A DNA stretch of 64,000 bases from Bacteroidales bacterium (GCA_020636835.1 JACJXC010000008.1:214426-278425), one strand, 5' to 3'. Counted from the stretch's first letter, positions 25,734 through 35,599 are shown. Made by a program: numbers and translations. Notes: a model not told the origin generated them from the letters alone.

Positions 25734-27746
25734 TTAATTGGTTAATGCTATTTTCCCGTTCAATGTTTTTCCTTTTGCCGTGATTATTCGGATTACGTAG
25801 TTTCCAGACTGATTATTAATGGTCAAATGATTTATTGACTCTACGTTTCCGGATTCATACACTTCAACACCTTGCATATTATATATCTGTAGCGTGGCTC
25901 CATCAAACTCTTCTTCTGTAATTCCGCTTATTTCAATGGTGAGTTGCTGTCCCAATTTGGCCGGATTTGGGTAAACATTGATTCCAGTATTCTTCGTGAT
26001 TTTTTTGTTGAAAGTGGCTGGGCATATTTTTAGCGATTCGCCATTGGTGGTAGTAACCTGTACGTGGTATGCTCCCGATAATCCATTAGGGTCGCAGTAG
26101 TACTGCTTTGTGGCTCCATTGATGGCAGCATCGTTTTTGTACCACTGGTAGGTGGCGAATAGGTTTGAACTGTTATCGCAAAGTACTACATCGCTAAACT
26201 TGCCAATCAGGTAATCGGACGAAAGGTTGATGGTGAATGTGAATGCGTATTGCTCGCTCTCGGCACCAATCGAGTTGCGTAGTTGAAGGTTTGCGGTGTA
26301 TGTTCCGTGAGAAACTCCTTCGGGGATATTGAATGCAATTGTTCCCGATCCTATGCTTGCAGGTATTGCGGCGTAGTCAATATTGGCGAAACCTGCCGCA
26401 ATTGCCGTGTTGTTGAACAGGATTTGATATTCTGTTGGCTCGCCGGTAAGAATGGTGTAGGATATGTTCATCAATTCACCCTCGCATCCCGATTCTGGCG
26501 ATTGGAGTTTCTCTATTGTCGTTTTATCGCAGATAACCCCATTGTTAACTATGTAATCCGACGGTTTAAGGTAATTATCTGCTGCCGATCCGCTTAGGGT
26601 ATAGGTTACGGTTATGGTTTTACCTGTACCAATTGATGCATCGTTGTAATTGGCTTGTGCAATTACGGATATTTTACCCTCGTCGGATGCAACTACACCT
26701 GTAAGGGTTCCTGCAGTAACCTTCGCGTTTGTTGTGCCATCGTGCTGTTTTGCAGTAGTTAGAATTGGATCCGAAATGGCGAGTTGCCTGGGCGCAATTG
26801 CAAAATCGGCGGTTGTAAAACCAATACTATAGTTTGAACCTGCCGTTAGGCTCCCTATTTCGATGGCGTAACTTCCAATATTTTCGCCCGAGGTACGGGA
26901 TAGTTCACCCGTAAAGCTATCGCCTTTATTCAGGTCGGGGGTAACGGTATATGTTAAAGCTGGATCCGCATCACCATAGGTTTTTTCCTGCGATGGGTTG
27001 GCAATAACCGAAATTGATTTCGGGGTGATTGTGAAGTTAACATCGGCCACGGCGATTTCGTAGTTGACTCCTGCGGTTAACGTGCCAATGGTAATGTCGT
27101 AGGATCCAACGTTCTCGCCCTCCATTCGGCTTAACGCTCCGGTAATTGCATCGGTACCAAGCAGCGATGGTGCAAAGGTGTAGCTTAGCGATGGATCAGC
27201 CTCGCCATAAACCTTTGTTTTAGTATCGGGTGTAACGGTAATTGGTTTTGGAGTAACTTCGAAGTTGGCCTCAGCGAGGGTGATTTTGTAGTTGTTACCT
27301 GCGCTTAGTGTACCCATAGTGATGTTGTAGTTGCCAACATTATTACCTGTGTTGCGTGTCAGTGCGCCGCTAAATGTGTTGCCAGCTATTAATTCTGGTG
27401 TGTAGGTGTAAGTAATGGTAGGATCATCGTCGCCATAAATTTTCGATTGCGATGGGTTGGGGGTAACGGTTACGTCGGCTTTGTTAATTATAAGATCAAC
27501 CGATGCAAAGTTGGAGCTCAAACAACCATACGTAATGTTTTTTATCTGAGCCGTTGCTGGATATGTTCCTGCATCAGTTTTCGAAAATTCAGTACTAGTT
27601 TCCATAGTCCCAAAATCAGTCCACTCAACGGTTTCGCCTTCGGCAACGTTTATCACGACTGTTTTAGCTGTGCCATCGTATGTATATATGTTGCTGCCTT
27701 CTGTAATTATGGGGTTTGATACCAATACTACTTCAACGCATACCAC
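25734..27746 (-). CDS. C-terminal half of a split MBG-repeat T9SS surface protein
   Basis: A 670-codon reading frame from a GTG at 27746, lacking a signal peptide. It holds three MBG-type beta repeats of about 77 residues (each starting PNPSQSKIYGD-like, then SGALTRN / VGNYNITMGTL), a YDG-like segment, Ig-like sequence, and a type IX secretion C-terminal sorting domain (VYPNPAKLGQQLTIEI, then LQIYNMQGVEVYESG). It is in the same frame as the beta-helix gene just upstream, separated from it by a single TAA at 27768-27770. Together they are best read as one gene of about 1,620 codons. Without the upstream half this part cannot be exported. Confidence 0.8.
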   Translation of the reverse strand: MVCVEVVLVSNPIITEGSNIYTYDGTAKTVVINVAEGETVEWTDFGTMETSTEFSKTDAGTYPATAQIKNITYGCLSSNFASVDLIINKADVTVTPNPSQSKIYGDDDPTITYTYTPELIAGNTFSGALTRNTGNNVGNYNITMGTLSAGNNYKITLAEANFEVTPKPITVTPDTKTKVYGEADPSLSYTFAPSLLGTDAITGALSRMEGENVGSYDITIGTLTAGVNYEIAVADVNFTITPKSISVIANPSQEKTYGDADPALTYTVTPDLNKGDSFTGELSRTSGENIGSYAIEIGSLTAGSNYSIGFTTADFAIAPRQLAISDPILTTAKQHDGTTNAKVTAGTLTGVVASDEGKISVIAQANYNDASIGTGKTITVTYTLSGSAADNYLKPSDYIVNNGVICDKTTIEKLQSPESGCEGELMNISYTILTGEPTEYQILFNNTAIAAGFANIDYAAIPASIGSGTIAFNIPEGVSHGTYTANLQLRNSIGAESEQYAFTFTINLSSDYLIGKFSDVVLCDNSSNLFATYQWYKNDAAINGATKQYYCDPNGLSGAYHVQVTTTNGESLKICPATFNKKITKNTGINVYPNPAKLGQQLTIEISGITEEEFDGATLQIYNMQGVEVYESGNVESINHLTINNQSGNYVIRIITAKGKTLNGKIALTN

Positions 27747-27767
27747 GTTCGATTCTGCGGCATCAGT

Positions 27768-30596
27768 TTAGCTATCCATACAGGTAACTCTTGCCAACCG
27801 TTTATACCAGGTGGTAGCGGTTAGTTTTCCCGGGGCGTACGTTTCGGCATTGGCCGATGCAATATCGCTAAACCCCTCGGTACTACTTGTTGTTGACGAT
27901 TGCCACTGATATTCGAGTGTACCTTTGTACCCGGTGGGGAGCGATTGGCTACTAAATGCAATTGGGGTATCTCCTTTGCAAATATGCTGATCTGATGTTA
28001 TCTCGCCACCGGAGGTTGGGCTGGTACAGATAAAATCAAGCCCATCGGTCCATTCGTACGCACCAATATCAATAGTTGTATTTTGAATGCGTGATTGTCC
28101 CCGAATGTCGGTGAGTGTTGAATTGTAAATATTATTTCCTTTGTCGATACAGGGCGAATTGTCGTTTATGCGGCAATCGCCTGTGGAGACATCAATAAAC
28201 TGAGGATCGCTGGTAATGCAGTTTCCGTCAAACGCAAACGATGCACCTTCTTCGGTATAAAGGTCATTGTTACTATTTGAATAGCAACAATGATTCAGCG
28301 TTGCTACACCTTTTGATAGGCAAATGTCATCGCCCGAAATGGAAGAAACGTTACCCCAAATGATACAGTTGTTGAGAACAGTTGATTTTCCCCTAAAAGA
28401 TAGCCCTCCACCTTTATATGACTTGTTCAAATTAAATGTTACATTGTTAAGAGTGGCCAATAAATCACTGTTATGATACATACCGCCACCATAACTACCA
28501 ATACCACAATCCAAATAGGTCTCATTTTTGATAAAGGTGCAATTGGTAAGGTCAACGGAACCATGTTCACTATACAAGCCGCCGCCGGCATATTCTGCCC
28601 CATTTTTGGTAAATGAAACGTTAACAAGGGTTGGTGATGACGAGATATTACTCATTCCCCCTCCAGTAACTGATTTGTTGGAAGTAAATGCAACATTGAT
28701 AAGCCTGGGCGATGATTTCTCGTTACACATCCCTCCACCAGAACCAGACTCGATGCTTGTTTTATTATCAAAAAATATAACGTTTGATATGGTTGGCGAG
28801 CAGTTGTCGTTATACATACCTGCCCCATAATGGTGTGGATAATTGCCATTGGCATAACCACCCGTAACGGTAAAGCCATCGAGAACAGCTGTGCCGGTAA
28901 GGGTGCTGCTCTCAGGGTTATATATAACATGGCAACAGTTATCGGAGTAATCTTTTTCAGTTCCAATATCTCCGCTTAAAATGGTTTCGTTAGTTGTAAA
29001 ATCGCGAAGCGACAGGTCGTAGTTTCTGGCTTCATTTCCTGCAAATCCTCCATAGATAGCCACATCTGCTTTCATCCTGAAGTGGTAATAACGGGTTGGA
29101 TCGATTGTTGGATCGATTACATGGGATGGATTGGGTAAATCATAAGCTGAGCTTGGCTTATATGTGCCTGTGGCCACCCATATTTGGTCGCCGGGTTGGG
29201 CGTTTTCGAGTGCTGTTTGCAGCGATTTGTAAGCGTTATCCCAAGTTGTACCGTCGTTGTTTCCAGTGGTAAGATTCGCATTAACGTATTTAATAGTAAC
29301 ATCAACATCGGTATCAACAGTGCTATTGTACTCGTAAGCCCCCATGTCGGTAGTTCCAATTTTACGGCCATAGCCGGTCCCTCGTATATCGGTAGTCAGG
29401 CTGTTATAGCCATCGTGTCCGGCATTAACACATGGCGAAACTTTCTTGATTCGGAAATCGCCATGCTCTGCATCGGCAAAAACCGGGTTAGTGGTTACGT
29501 TATGGTTAGTTGTGGTAAAAGTTCCCCCGTTGCCAATATCGTATAGTTTGGTCGAATAGCATGAGTAGTTCATGGTAACCGTGTTTCCGCTGAATATATC
29601 CATGTCCGGGTATAATCTTTGGGAAGTATTGCCCCAAAGGATACAGTTGTTGAAAGTTGCCGATGAATTGCAGCATACGCCTCCTGCGTCGCCAGTGGCC
29701 GTATTCGCAGAAATTGTAACATTGGTAAGGGCAAGAGGTGAGGAGCTTTGGCAATCAATTCCCCCTCCTCTTACGGCCGAGTTCGATACAATTAAACCAT
29801 TGGTTATTGTTAACACCGAATTGGAAAAGGTTGATATAGCACCCCCTTCTCCTAGCGATGTGTTCGAGATGAATTTGACATTGGTTAGCACTGGGCAGCT
29901 GTTATTCCAGTTATACATGCCCCCACCGTGCTTTGAACTATTGCCAATGAATGATACATTGTTCAGCGTTGGCGATGATTTTATGTAGTTAAACAGACCT
30001 CCGCCATTGTTCCCATAGTTGGCAATAAATACAACATTTCTGATAGTTGGCGATGCATTGCTGTAGTTACCCATTCCTCCGCCCCAGGCATGGCCGCCAG
30101 TCATATCGTTTGCATTGCCCCCGGTAATGGTAAATCCATCGATTATTGCTGTTTTGGAGAGTGAACTGGGGTTGTAGATAACGTGGTAACAGTTATTTGT
30201 CAATGTGCCATCGTTATCAATATCTCCACTTAGAATCGTTTCGTTTGTTTCACCATGACCGAAATTTGCTCGTTGTTCGATAGCAGTTTCAGTTCCGGCA
30301 AAACCGCCGTAAATGGCTACACCATCAATCATCCGAAAATGTTTAAGTCGGGCTACTGTGCCAAGTCCATTCGTTGAGGAGGGTTTGTAGGTTCCTTGCG
30401 CCACCCAAATCTGGTCGCCCGATTTAGCCACCTCGAGTGCAGATTGCAGCGATTTGTAAGCGTTTAACCAACTGGTTCCATCACCGCCTTTGGTTACTGC
30501 CTGGTTTACATAGATGACATTTGCATTACCCCGAAAGCTAAATCCAACTATCAGGATGCACAGGATTACATAAAATTTATTCGTAAAATGTTTCAT
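27768..30596 (-). CDS. N-terminal half of the split beta-helix / MBG surface protein
   Basis: 942 residues. Signal peptide (about 1-25), then two similar parallel beta-helix modules of roughly 400 residues. Each begins with a near-identical opening (NAYKSLQSALEVAKSGDQIW and NAYKSLQTALENAQPGDQIW) and continues with many short beta-helix rungs of the form 'GGG...NNVSFIGNSS' and an internal ILSGDI(D/G) motif. An Ig-like segment (YQWQSSTTSSTEGFSDI) closes the frame, which ends in RVTCMDS then TAA. The sequence beyond the stop (TDAAESNVV) continues the Ig-like domain without frame change, so the stop is a nonsense mutation or a recoding site. Such proteins act as surface adhesins or polysaccharide-binding factors. 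Confidence 0.85.
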   Translation of the reverse strand: MKHFTNKFYVILCILIVGFSFRGNANVIYVNQAVTKGGDGTSWLNAYKSLQSALEVAKSGDQIWVAQGTYKPSSTNGLGTVARLKHFRMIDGVAIYGGFAGTETAIEQRANFGHGETNETILSGDIDNDGTLTNNCYHVIYNPSSLSKTAIIDGFTITGGNANDMTGGHAWGGGMGNYSNASPTIRNVVFIANYGNNGGGLFNYIKSSPTLNNVSFIGNSSKHGGGMYNWNNSCPVLTNVKFISNTSLGEGGAISTFSNSVLTITNGLIVSNSAVRGGGIDCQSSSPLALTNVTISANTATGDAGGVCCNSSATFNNCILWGNTSQRLYPDMDIFSGNTVTMNYSCYSTKLYDIGNGGTFTTTNHNVTTNPVFADAEHGDFRIKKVSPCVNAGHDGYNSLTTDIRGTGYGRKIGTTDMGAYEYNSTVDTDVDVTIKYVNANLTTGNNDGTTWDNAYKSLQTALENAQPGDQIWVATGTYKPSSAYDLPNPSHVIDPTIDPTRYYHFRMKADVAIYGGFAGNEARNYDLSLRDFTTNETILSGDIGTEKDYSDNCCHVIYNPESSTLTGTAVLDGFTVTGGYANGNYPHHYGAGMYNDNCSPTISNVIFFDNKTSIESGSGGGMCNEKSSPRLINVAFTSNKSVTGGGMSNISSSPTLVNVSFTKNGAEYAGGGLYSEHGSVDLTNCTFIKNETYLDCGIGSYGGGMYHNSDLLATLNNVTFNLNKSYKGGGLSFRGKSTVLNNCIIWGNVSSISGDDICLSKGVATLNHCCYSNSNNDLYTEEGASFAFDGNCITSDPQFIDVSTGDCRINDNSPCIDKGNNIYNSTLTDIRGQSRIQNTTIDIGAYEWTDGLDFICTSPTSGGEITSDQHICKGDTPIAFSSQSLPTGYKGTLEYQWQSSTTSSTEGFSDIASANAETYAPGKLTATTWYKRLARVTCMDS

Positions 30597-30697
30597 GGGT
30601 CTGAATATTAATTTGATTACTAGTAAAGCTGTTTCGGGTTTATAGTATTTAATGCTGCGAAGCTATTGTTTGAAATTGGATATTATTAGAATAGTCA

Positions 30698-30747
30698 GGA
30701 AGCAAAAGGGAAGCAAGCGGGTTTTTGGCAGGAAGCAAAAAGGAAGC
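30698..30747 (-). promoter_or_regulatory. Helically phased TGCTTCC repeat array (candidate operator)
   Basis: GGAAGC (GCTTCC on the minus strand) occurs at 30698, 30709, 30731 and 30742, spacings 11, 22 and 11 bp, so all four copies face the same side of the helix. On the minus strand each copy reads TGCTTCC. The array lies about 100-150 nt upstream of the beta-helix gene start at 30596 and between it and the PAS-LuxR regulator gene. The spacing is what one expects for cooperative binding of a regulator. Confidence 0.5.
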
Positions 30748-30772
30748 ACAGCCATTGCATGGCGAAATGAAA

Positions 30773-30807
30773 AATCCCCTCAAGGGCTTTAAGCCCTTGA
30801 GGGGATT
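30773..30807. terminator. Terminator behind the PAS-LuxR regulator
   Basis: A 15-bp perfect stem (AATCCCCTCAAGGGC / GCCCTTGAGGGGATT) with a 5-nt loop, followed by a T-run on the minus strand; it lies 52 nt after the regulator stop codon. Confidence 0.88.
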
Positions 30808-30859
30808 ATACTATACTTCCACTGTGTTGATCCTAAAGGATCGCGTTTTTCTACAAGTG

Positions 30860-31762
30860 TTACTGGTTGAAAAGGCTTAACAGGTAGGCCTGTAGGTTAT
30901 CGCCATTGCTTAGCCCCAATTTCTTACGCAGCCGGGTGCGCGATACCCGAATGCTATCGTAGCCCTGAATCATTACATTGGCAATATCCTTGGTGTTAAG
31001 CTGCAGCGATAGCAATGTGGCTAATTTCATCTCTGCGGGTGTGATTGTGGGATGCTTTGCCAGTAGGTTTTTTGTGAACTCGGGGTGTGTGCGAATAAAA
31101 TGCTCGTCGAGCGTTTCCCAAAAGCTCGATTTATGGTAAAACTCCACATCGCGAATAATTTCGTTTATATCGGGAAGTAGGGATATATTATCGCCAGATA
31201 ATTGATCGCCAATTTTTTTCAGTTTCAAACATATCTGGTCTCCCAGCTTATTGTTGTTTGTAAGCTTTAACAGGTAATTGGTAATCTCGATATCCTTTAG
31301 CGTAACCTCTTTTTGCAGCATTGCCGATTTTTCTTCAATTTCCCGAAGAATTCGCTTTTGATTAGTGGTAACCAGAAAGCCCAATAGTCGTTTTTTTAGT
31401 AATGGTAGAAAGCTTACGGCCATTTGTGCATACTGTTTTTCGCCTTTCTTGTTGTAAAAAGTGATTTCGTAATCGTCGGTAAAACTTTTGGGATCTTCTA
31501 CCCGTTTCTCATTTTTTTCTAATAGGGACTCTCGGATATCCTCCGTTACAAGTTGTGTCCATTTCATGGACATCAGTTCCTCGCGGGTGTACCCCACTGC
31601 TTTACAGAAGGCCTCGTTAACCTTGTCGAAAGTGGTATCCTGATTGATAACAGCAGCGGCAGTAGAGTTATTATAAAACATGCCATCGAACCGTGGCTCG
31701 GATAATCCGTTGTAAATGGTTTGTTCTGTTGATATGTCGAGTTTTGGTTTGTTACTTTTCAT
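30860..31762 (-). CDS. PAS-domain LuxR-type transcriptional regulator
   Basis: 300 residues from the ATG at 31762; a TTG two codons earlier is less likely. A PAS domain (about 25-145, TFDKVNEAFCKAVGYTREEL) is followed by a coiled coil (about 145-215) and a C-terminal LuxR-like helix-turn-helix (ITPAEMKLATLLSLQLNTKD ... VSRTRLRKKLGLS). No receiver domain is present. Adjacent to the phased operator upstream of the beta-helix operon, it is the obvious candidate regulator, which is inference. It ends with a strong hairpin. Confidence 0.85.
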   Translation of the reverse strand: MKSNKPKLDISTEQTIYNGLSEPRFDGMFYNNSTAAAVINQDTTFDKVNEAFCKAVGYTREELMSMKWTQLVTEDIRESLLEKNEKRVEDPKSFTDDYEITFYNKKGEKQYAQMAVSFLPLLKKRLLGFLVTTNQKRILREIEEKSAMLQKEVTLKDIEITNYLLKLTNNNKLGDQICLKLKKIGDQLSGDNISLLPDINEIIRDVEFYHKSSFWETLDEHFIRTHPEFTKNLLAKHPTITPAEMKLATLLSLQLNTKDIANVMIQGYDSIRVSRTRLRKKLGLSNGDNLQAYLLSLFNQ

Positions 31763-31978
31763 TAGCAATTAGGGTGATGTGTGTAGATGTTTAACTGTAT
31801 TGCCGATAGGGGCTTGCACAGTGCTAGTGTTAGCAAAAATATCATAATTGCTGATAATAATTGGATCCCGTTTTTCCCGAATTGGGTTACTTTGATGAAC
31901 AATGTAAACCTTGCGATAGGCAGGGTTATAGTTTGGATGAACGGCTGAATTTTGAAGGAGCTGTCGGGGTTGTTTTTT

Positions 31979-32815
31979 TTAGAATGATTTAAGCAGTTTA
32001 ATCTCCTCTTTCCACCTGCTTTCGTCTGGGGTTTCGAGGATTAGGGGGATTTCGTCGAAGCGCGGGTCGGTCATAATCATGCGGAAGGTGTCAATCCCGA
32101 GTTCCCCAGCGCCAATACTTTCGTGGCGGTCGACCCGGCTGCCTAGCCCTTTTTTTGTGTCGTTCAGGTGCATTCCCTTTAGGTATTTAAAACCAACAAT
32201 TCTATCGAAATTGTTGAAGGTATTGGCGAAGGCCTCTTCGGTTCTCAAATCGTACCCGGCCGTGTAGGCATGACAGGTATCGATGCAAACGCCCACCCGC
32301 GATTTGTCGGTAACCCTATCGATAATTTGCTTTAGGTGCTCAAACTTAAACCCCAGGTTACTGCCCTGCCCCGATGTATTCTCAATAACCGCAATAACAC
32401 CCGACGATTCCTTCAGCGCAATATTGATCGATTCGGCGATCAGCTCCAGGCACTGCTCTTCCGATACTTTACCCAGATGGCTCCCGGGATGGAAGTTCAG
32501 CCTGTCCAAACCCAGCTGTTCGCACCGTTTCATCTCGTCAATAAAGGCTTCCCTCGATTTTTGTAACGCTTCGGTATCCGGGTTTCCGAGGTTGATAAGG
32601 TAGCTGTCGTGTGGTAGAATGGTGGATGGTGTGTAGCCAAATTCTGCGCACCGCTTCTTGAACAGCTCAATGCTTTTTGCCGTAAGCGGAGGCGCAACCC
32701 ATTGGCGCTGATTCTTGGTGAAAAGGGCAAAAGCCGTGGCTCCTATTGCATGTGCATTTGCGGGGGCATTCTCCACACCGCCCGCCGCGCTAACGTGTGC
32801 TCCGATGTATTTCAT
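31979..32815 (-). CDS. nfo: Endonuclease IV (apurinic/apyrimidinic endonuclease)
   Basis: 278 residues, TIM-barrel metalloenzyme that cleaves DNA at abasic sites. Family motifs: GAHVSAAGG at the start, LNFHPGSHLG, IENTSGQGSNLG, VCIDTCHAYTAGYD, HLNDTKKGLGSRVDRH and SIGAGELG. Length is normal. It stands alone: an upstream gap of about 340 nt (32816-33157) contains no gene that I can support, only a hairpin near 33098-33135. Confidence 0.96.
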   Translation of the reverse strand: MKYIGAHVSAAGGVENAPANAHAIGATAFALFTKNQRQWVAPPLTAKSIELFKKRCAEFGYTPSTILPHDSYLINLGNPDTEALQKSREAFIDEMKRCEQLGLDRLNFHPGSHLGKVSEEQCLELIAESINIALKESSGVIAVIENTSGQGSNLGFKFEHLKQIIDRVTDKSRVGVCIDTCHAYTAGYDLRTEEAFANTFNNFDRIVGFKYLKGMHLNDTKKGLGSRVDRHESIGAGELGIDTFRMIMTDPRFDEIPLILETPDESRWKEEIKLLKSF

Positions 32816-33097
32816 GGGTTATGGGTGTTGTGAGTGTAAAACTATTAAAACCACAAATTGTTTCCAAGCCCATTGCAATATTATTCAAATTCTTATTGGA
32901 TCAGCGCGTTATTTTGGCCGATGAGTGGGCCGTTATGGGCGCCGAATTTAAATGGCGCCGGATGGAGGGGCTTGTTTGTCCAGGTGTGGGCAAAGTGTTT
33001 TTGTTCTGACTATCATTGTGGTTTGATGCGTCAGCTTGTGTGCAAAGGGGCGTAGTAAACAATTGCAGGCCTTGGTTTAGTCTGCGATATATTAAAT

Positions 33098-33135
33098 GGA
33101 GAATCCCCAAGAATCGAAATTCTCGGGGATTCTCC
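33098..33135. other. Long hairpin behind the YitT gene
   Basis: GGAGAATCCCC pairs with GGGGATTCTCC (11 bp) and, past one mismatch, AGAAT pairs with ATTCT around a CGAA loop. It lies just downstream of the YitT-like gene. The run of T expected of an intrinsic terminator is missing, so it may be a terminator of the less regular kind or an RNA-stability element. Confidence 0.5.
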
Positions 33136-33157
33136 AATGTGTTATCTCTGTGTGGGT

Positions 33158-34147
33158 TTAGGCCTCTATCGATAATTTCTTAAAGCCTTTACCCATAATC
33201 TCGTTGCTGTCCAGCACGTTAATAAAAGCGTCGGGGTCAATCTCTGCAATCCGGCTGAGCAGGATGGCGTACTCGCGGCGGGTAACTATGGTGTAAATAA
33301 CGGGTCGCTCGGCGCCATTGTACATCCCTTTCCCATGAAAAATGGTTCCCCCACGGTTGAGGTCGTTCAGGATGATGCGGGTGATGTCGTCGTATTTGTC
33401 CGATATTATCATCAGCGTTTTATTCACTTTGGCCCCTTCGAGCACCAGGTCGATTACCTTACCCTCGATGAATACAATAATCCACGAGTACATGGGTAGG
33501 CGCCAGTCGCCAAATGCAACTACTGTTGTTAGGGTGATGGTGCAGTCCACAATAATAACCAGCTGCCCCAACGACATGCGGGTGTACTTGTTCAGGATCA
33601 TGGCGATAATGTCCGATCCGCCCGAGGTGGCTCTCGATTTGAAAATCATACCAATCCCGATACCGTACACAATCCCCCCGAATATCGACGAGAGCAGCTG
33701 TTCCTGTAGCAGCGGGCGCATGGCTATGGTGAATTGCTCCATGCCAATCACCGATTTAAGATCGAGGCTTGCCGCAATGGTGTTGAGTTGCTCTAGCACT
33801 TCGGCCGACTCGAGTAGCGGTAAGTATCCATAAACCTGGTGGATTAACCACATAAAACCGGGGATGGTGAAGGTGCAAATCACCGTTTTAACACCAAACT
33901 TTGCTCCCAGAAAGTAAATACCCAGGGCTAGTAGCGGTATGTCCATGCATAGCGCAGCCAGCTCGGTTCGCCAGCCCCACAGGTTGTGGAATACCATGGA
34001 TAAACCGTATGTTCCGCCGGGTGCAAATCCGTAGGGTTCGGCAAATAGAACCGCCCCAGTGGCAAACACAAAACAGCCCCCAATTAGCCAGGCGTAGGTA
34101 ATAAAGAAATCTTTGGATAGGAATTTCTCTTTTGTTACGAAGCTCAT
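33158..34147 (-). CDS. YitT-family membrane protein
   Basis: 329 residues: about five or six hydrophobic segments in the first 210 residues and a soluble C-terminal DUF2179 domain (about 245-320, IYTIVTRREYAILLSRI). The GCFVFATGAVLFAEPYGFAPGGTYGLSMV start is typical of the family. YitT proteins are of unknown transport or sensing function. The 320-nt gap to the next gene (34148-34468) shows nothing I can interpret. Confidence 0.88.
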   Translation of the reverse strand: MSFVTKEKFLSKDFFITYAWLIGGCFVFATGAVLFAEPYGFAPGGTYGLSMVFHNLWGWRTELAALCMDIPLLALGIYFLGAKFGVKTVICTFTIPGFMWLIHQVYGYLPLLESAEVLEQLNTIAASLDLKSVIGMEQFTIAMRPLLQEQLLSSIFGGIVYGIGIGMIFKSRATSGGSDIIAMILNKYTRMSLGQLVIIVDCTITLTTVVAFGDWRLPMYSWIIVFIEGKVIDLVLEGAKVNKTLMIISDKYDDITRIILNDLNRGGTIFHGKGMYNGAERPVIYTIVTRREYAILLSRIAEIDPDAFINVLDSNEIMGKGFKKLSIEA

Positions 34148-34468
34148 AGTTTTTTTTGATTTGAATTTGCCGGCGAAAATACTTACTGCCGATCAATTTA
34201 TCGGCTTGTAAATTCCTGTTAAATAGCACCAATTGTATATTGGGCATCTGTTTAATAGCATCTTATTTTTTTGAGATATTATTTGGATTGTTACAATTTT
34301 AGCATAACGAATGCTGGCTTGGGGCGTGTGTTTGGCAGTGTTCTAAATCCCGCTTGTTATGCCGATCTAGTCCCAATCAGTCCCAAATGTATTCAATGTA
34401 GTTCTTGTTCAATGCTTCGGTGCTGCGCAGTCGTATCTTGTATTCAATTCCTCCAGTTTGCCTTGGGT

Positions 34469-34924
34469 TTACTCCATGGGCTCGAATTTGAATGCGCCTA
34501 CGCTTCCGCTGGGCAGTTTTACGAAGGCCAGCCCTCCGAGGTATAGCATTATTGAGTATTGACCCTTTTTTGTTACGACCGATAGGCTGTATTGTGGTGC
34601 ATAGTGCCAGTTGAAAATTATACTGTCGGTGGGTTGTAGCATTGTGGCGGTGGATAGTATTTGTGTGAACTCTTCGCTCGACAACGATTGCTTTGAGCCA
34701 GCCCCAATAAACGGATGGCAGTGGATTTGAGAAATGTCCCTTGGTGCCGGAAGGCTGTCGATATACGTTAGGTTTTGTTCTTTTCGTAATATTTTACCCA
34801 CATCGATGCCCTCGGTGCTTTGGGGTGTTTCTTGCATAAGATTTTTTTCAGCCATTTGTGATTGTATAGTATTAACAAAAGCCATGCAAGCAAATAATAT
34901 GATTACTAATACGCCTGTTCTCAT
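34469..34924 (-). CDS. Exported hypothetical protein
   Basis: 151 residues with a signal peptide (MRTGVLVIILFACMAFVNT). No recognised domain. The mature part has a single Cys/His pair (IHCHPF) and a hydrophobic beta-like C-terminal half. It is followed at 34997 by another small hypothetical on the same strand, which could share a transcript. Function unknown. Confidence 0.55.
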   Translation of the reverse strand: MRTGVLVIILFACMAFVNTIQSQMAEKNLMQETPQSTEGIDVGKILRKEQNLTYIDSLPAPRDISQIHCHPFIGAGSKQSLSSEEFTQILSTATMLQPTDSIIFNWHYAPQYSLSVVTKKGQYSIMLYLGGLAFVKLPSGSVGAFKFEPME

Positions 34925-34996
34925 TTTAAGCGAATTGGGTTGCGGTACGGCGTAAAAGTAATCAAGTTGTGCTTATGGCTTGTAATTTTGCTTGGT

Positions 34997-35395
34997 TTAA
35001 ATATGGCGTGCAGCAAAGTATTTTAGGTAGTTCTCCGAGGCGGGGCCGTATTTCTCAATCGATTTATCCGATACCTTATAGGTACACATTTCGCCCTCTA
35101 TTCCCGAGAAGTACACATCTTGCTTTTCGCCGTTTTCGTCTATCATTATAAGGTGGACAAGCTGATGGTGTACTTCGGTTGCTCCTAGGTGTGCTTTGCA
35201 TAGGGGGCAAAAGTAGTCGATCGTGCTACCGCTTTTTATTGTGAATGAGGGGTGTGTTGTGCGGGTGTAATCGCCAAGATGTGGGCTGAGCAGGATTAGT
35301 CCCTTTTCGCCCTCGCTGTTGGAGGCCGAAAAAATAATACTATCACCAACCAGCAGGTGTCCTCCGCATTTGGGGCAAATGAAGTCTGTTTTCAT
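34997..35395 (-). CDS. Zinc-ribbon-type hypothetical protein
   Basis: 132 residues without membrane or signal segments. Two CxxC pairs (CPKCGG near the N-terminus and FCPLCKAH near residue 63) suggest one structural zinc site. The remainder is unassigned. It may be a small regulator or redox-linked protein. Confidence that it is a real gene is fair because both pairs are preserved and the codon use is like its neighbours. Confidence 0.6.
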   Translation of the reverse strand: MKTDFICPKCGGHLLVGDSIIFSASNSEGEKGLILLSPHLGDYTRTTHPSFTIKSGSTIDYFCPLCKAHLGATEVHHQLVHLIMIDENGEKQDVYFSGIEGEMCTYKVSDKSIEKYGPASENYLKYFAARHI

Positions 35396-35599
35396 GACCG
35401 TAACTTTCTTGTTATATCTGTAAGTTACAAAAAAAATGGATTGATGTAAAGTGATTATCCAATCGATTTTATCTTTTTGTTTCGAGGAATCCCCCTTTTT
35501 GGTTTGTTGTTAAATAAATAACAGTAAATATAGATATAGAGATGTATTGATATGGCAAAATAATGATTTCCTTTGCGCCGAATTTAAATAATACGTTTT

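Noticed and set aside
28528..29988. Plus-strand frames inside the beta-helix gene
   Set aside because: Antisense of a repetitive beta-helix sequence; the repeated motifs are those of the real frame.
30698..30747. CRISPR array
   Set aside because: The repeat unit is only 7 nt and the spacing is 11 or 22 bp; there are no cas genes in the window.
32797..33009. A 70-residue plus-strand frame in the nfo-YitT gap
   Set aside because: No recognisable domain, starts inside nfo, no promoter; probably chance.
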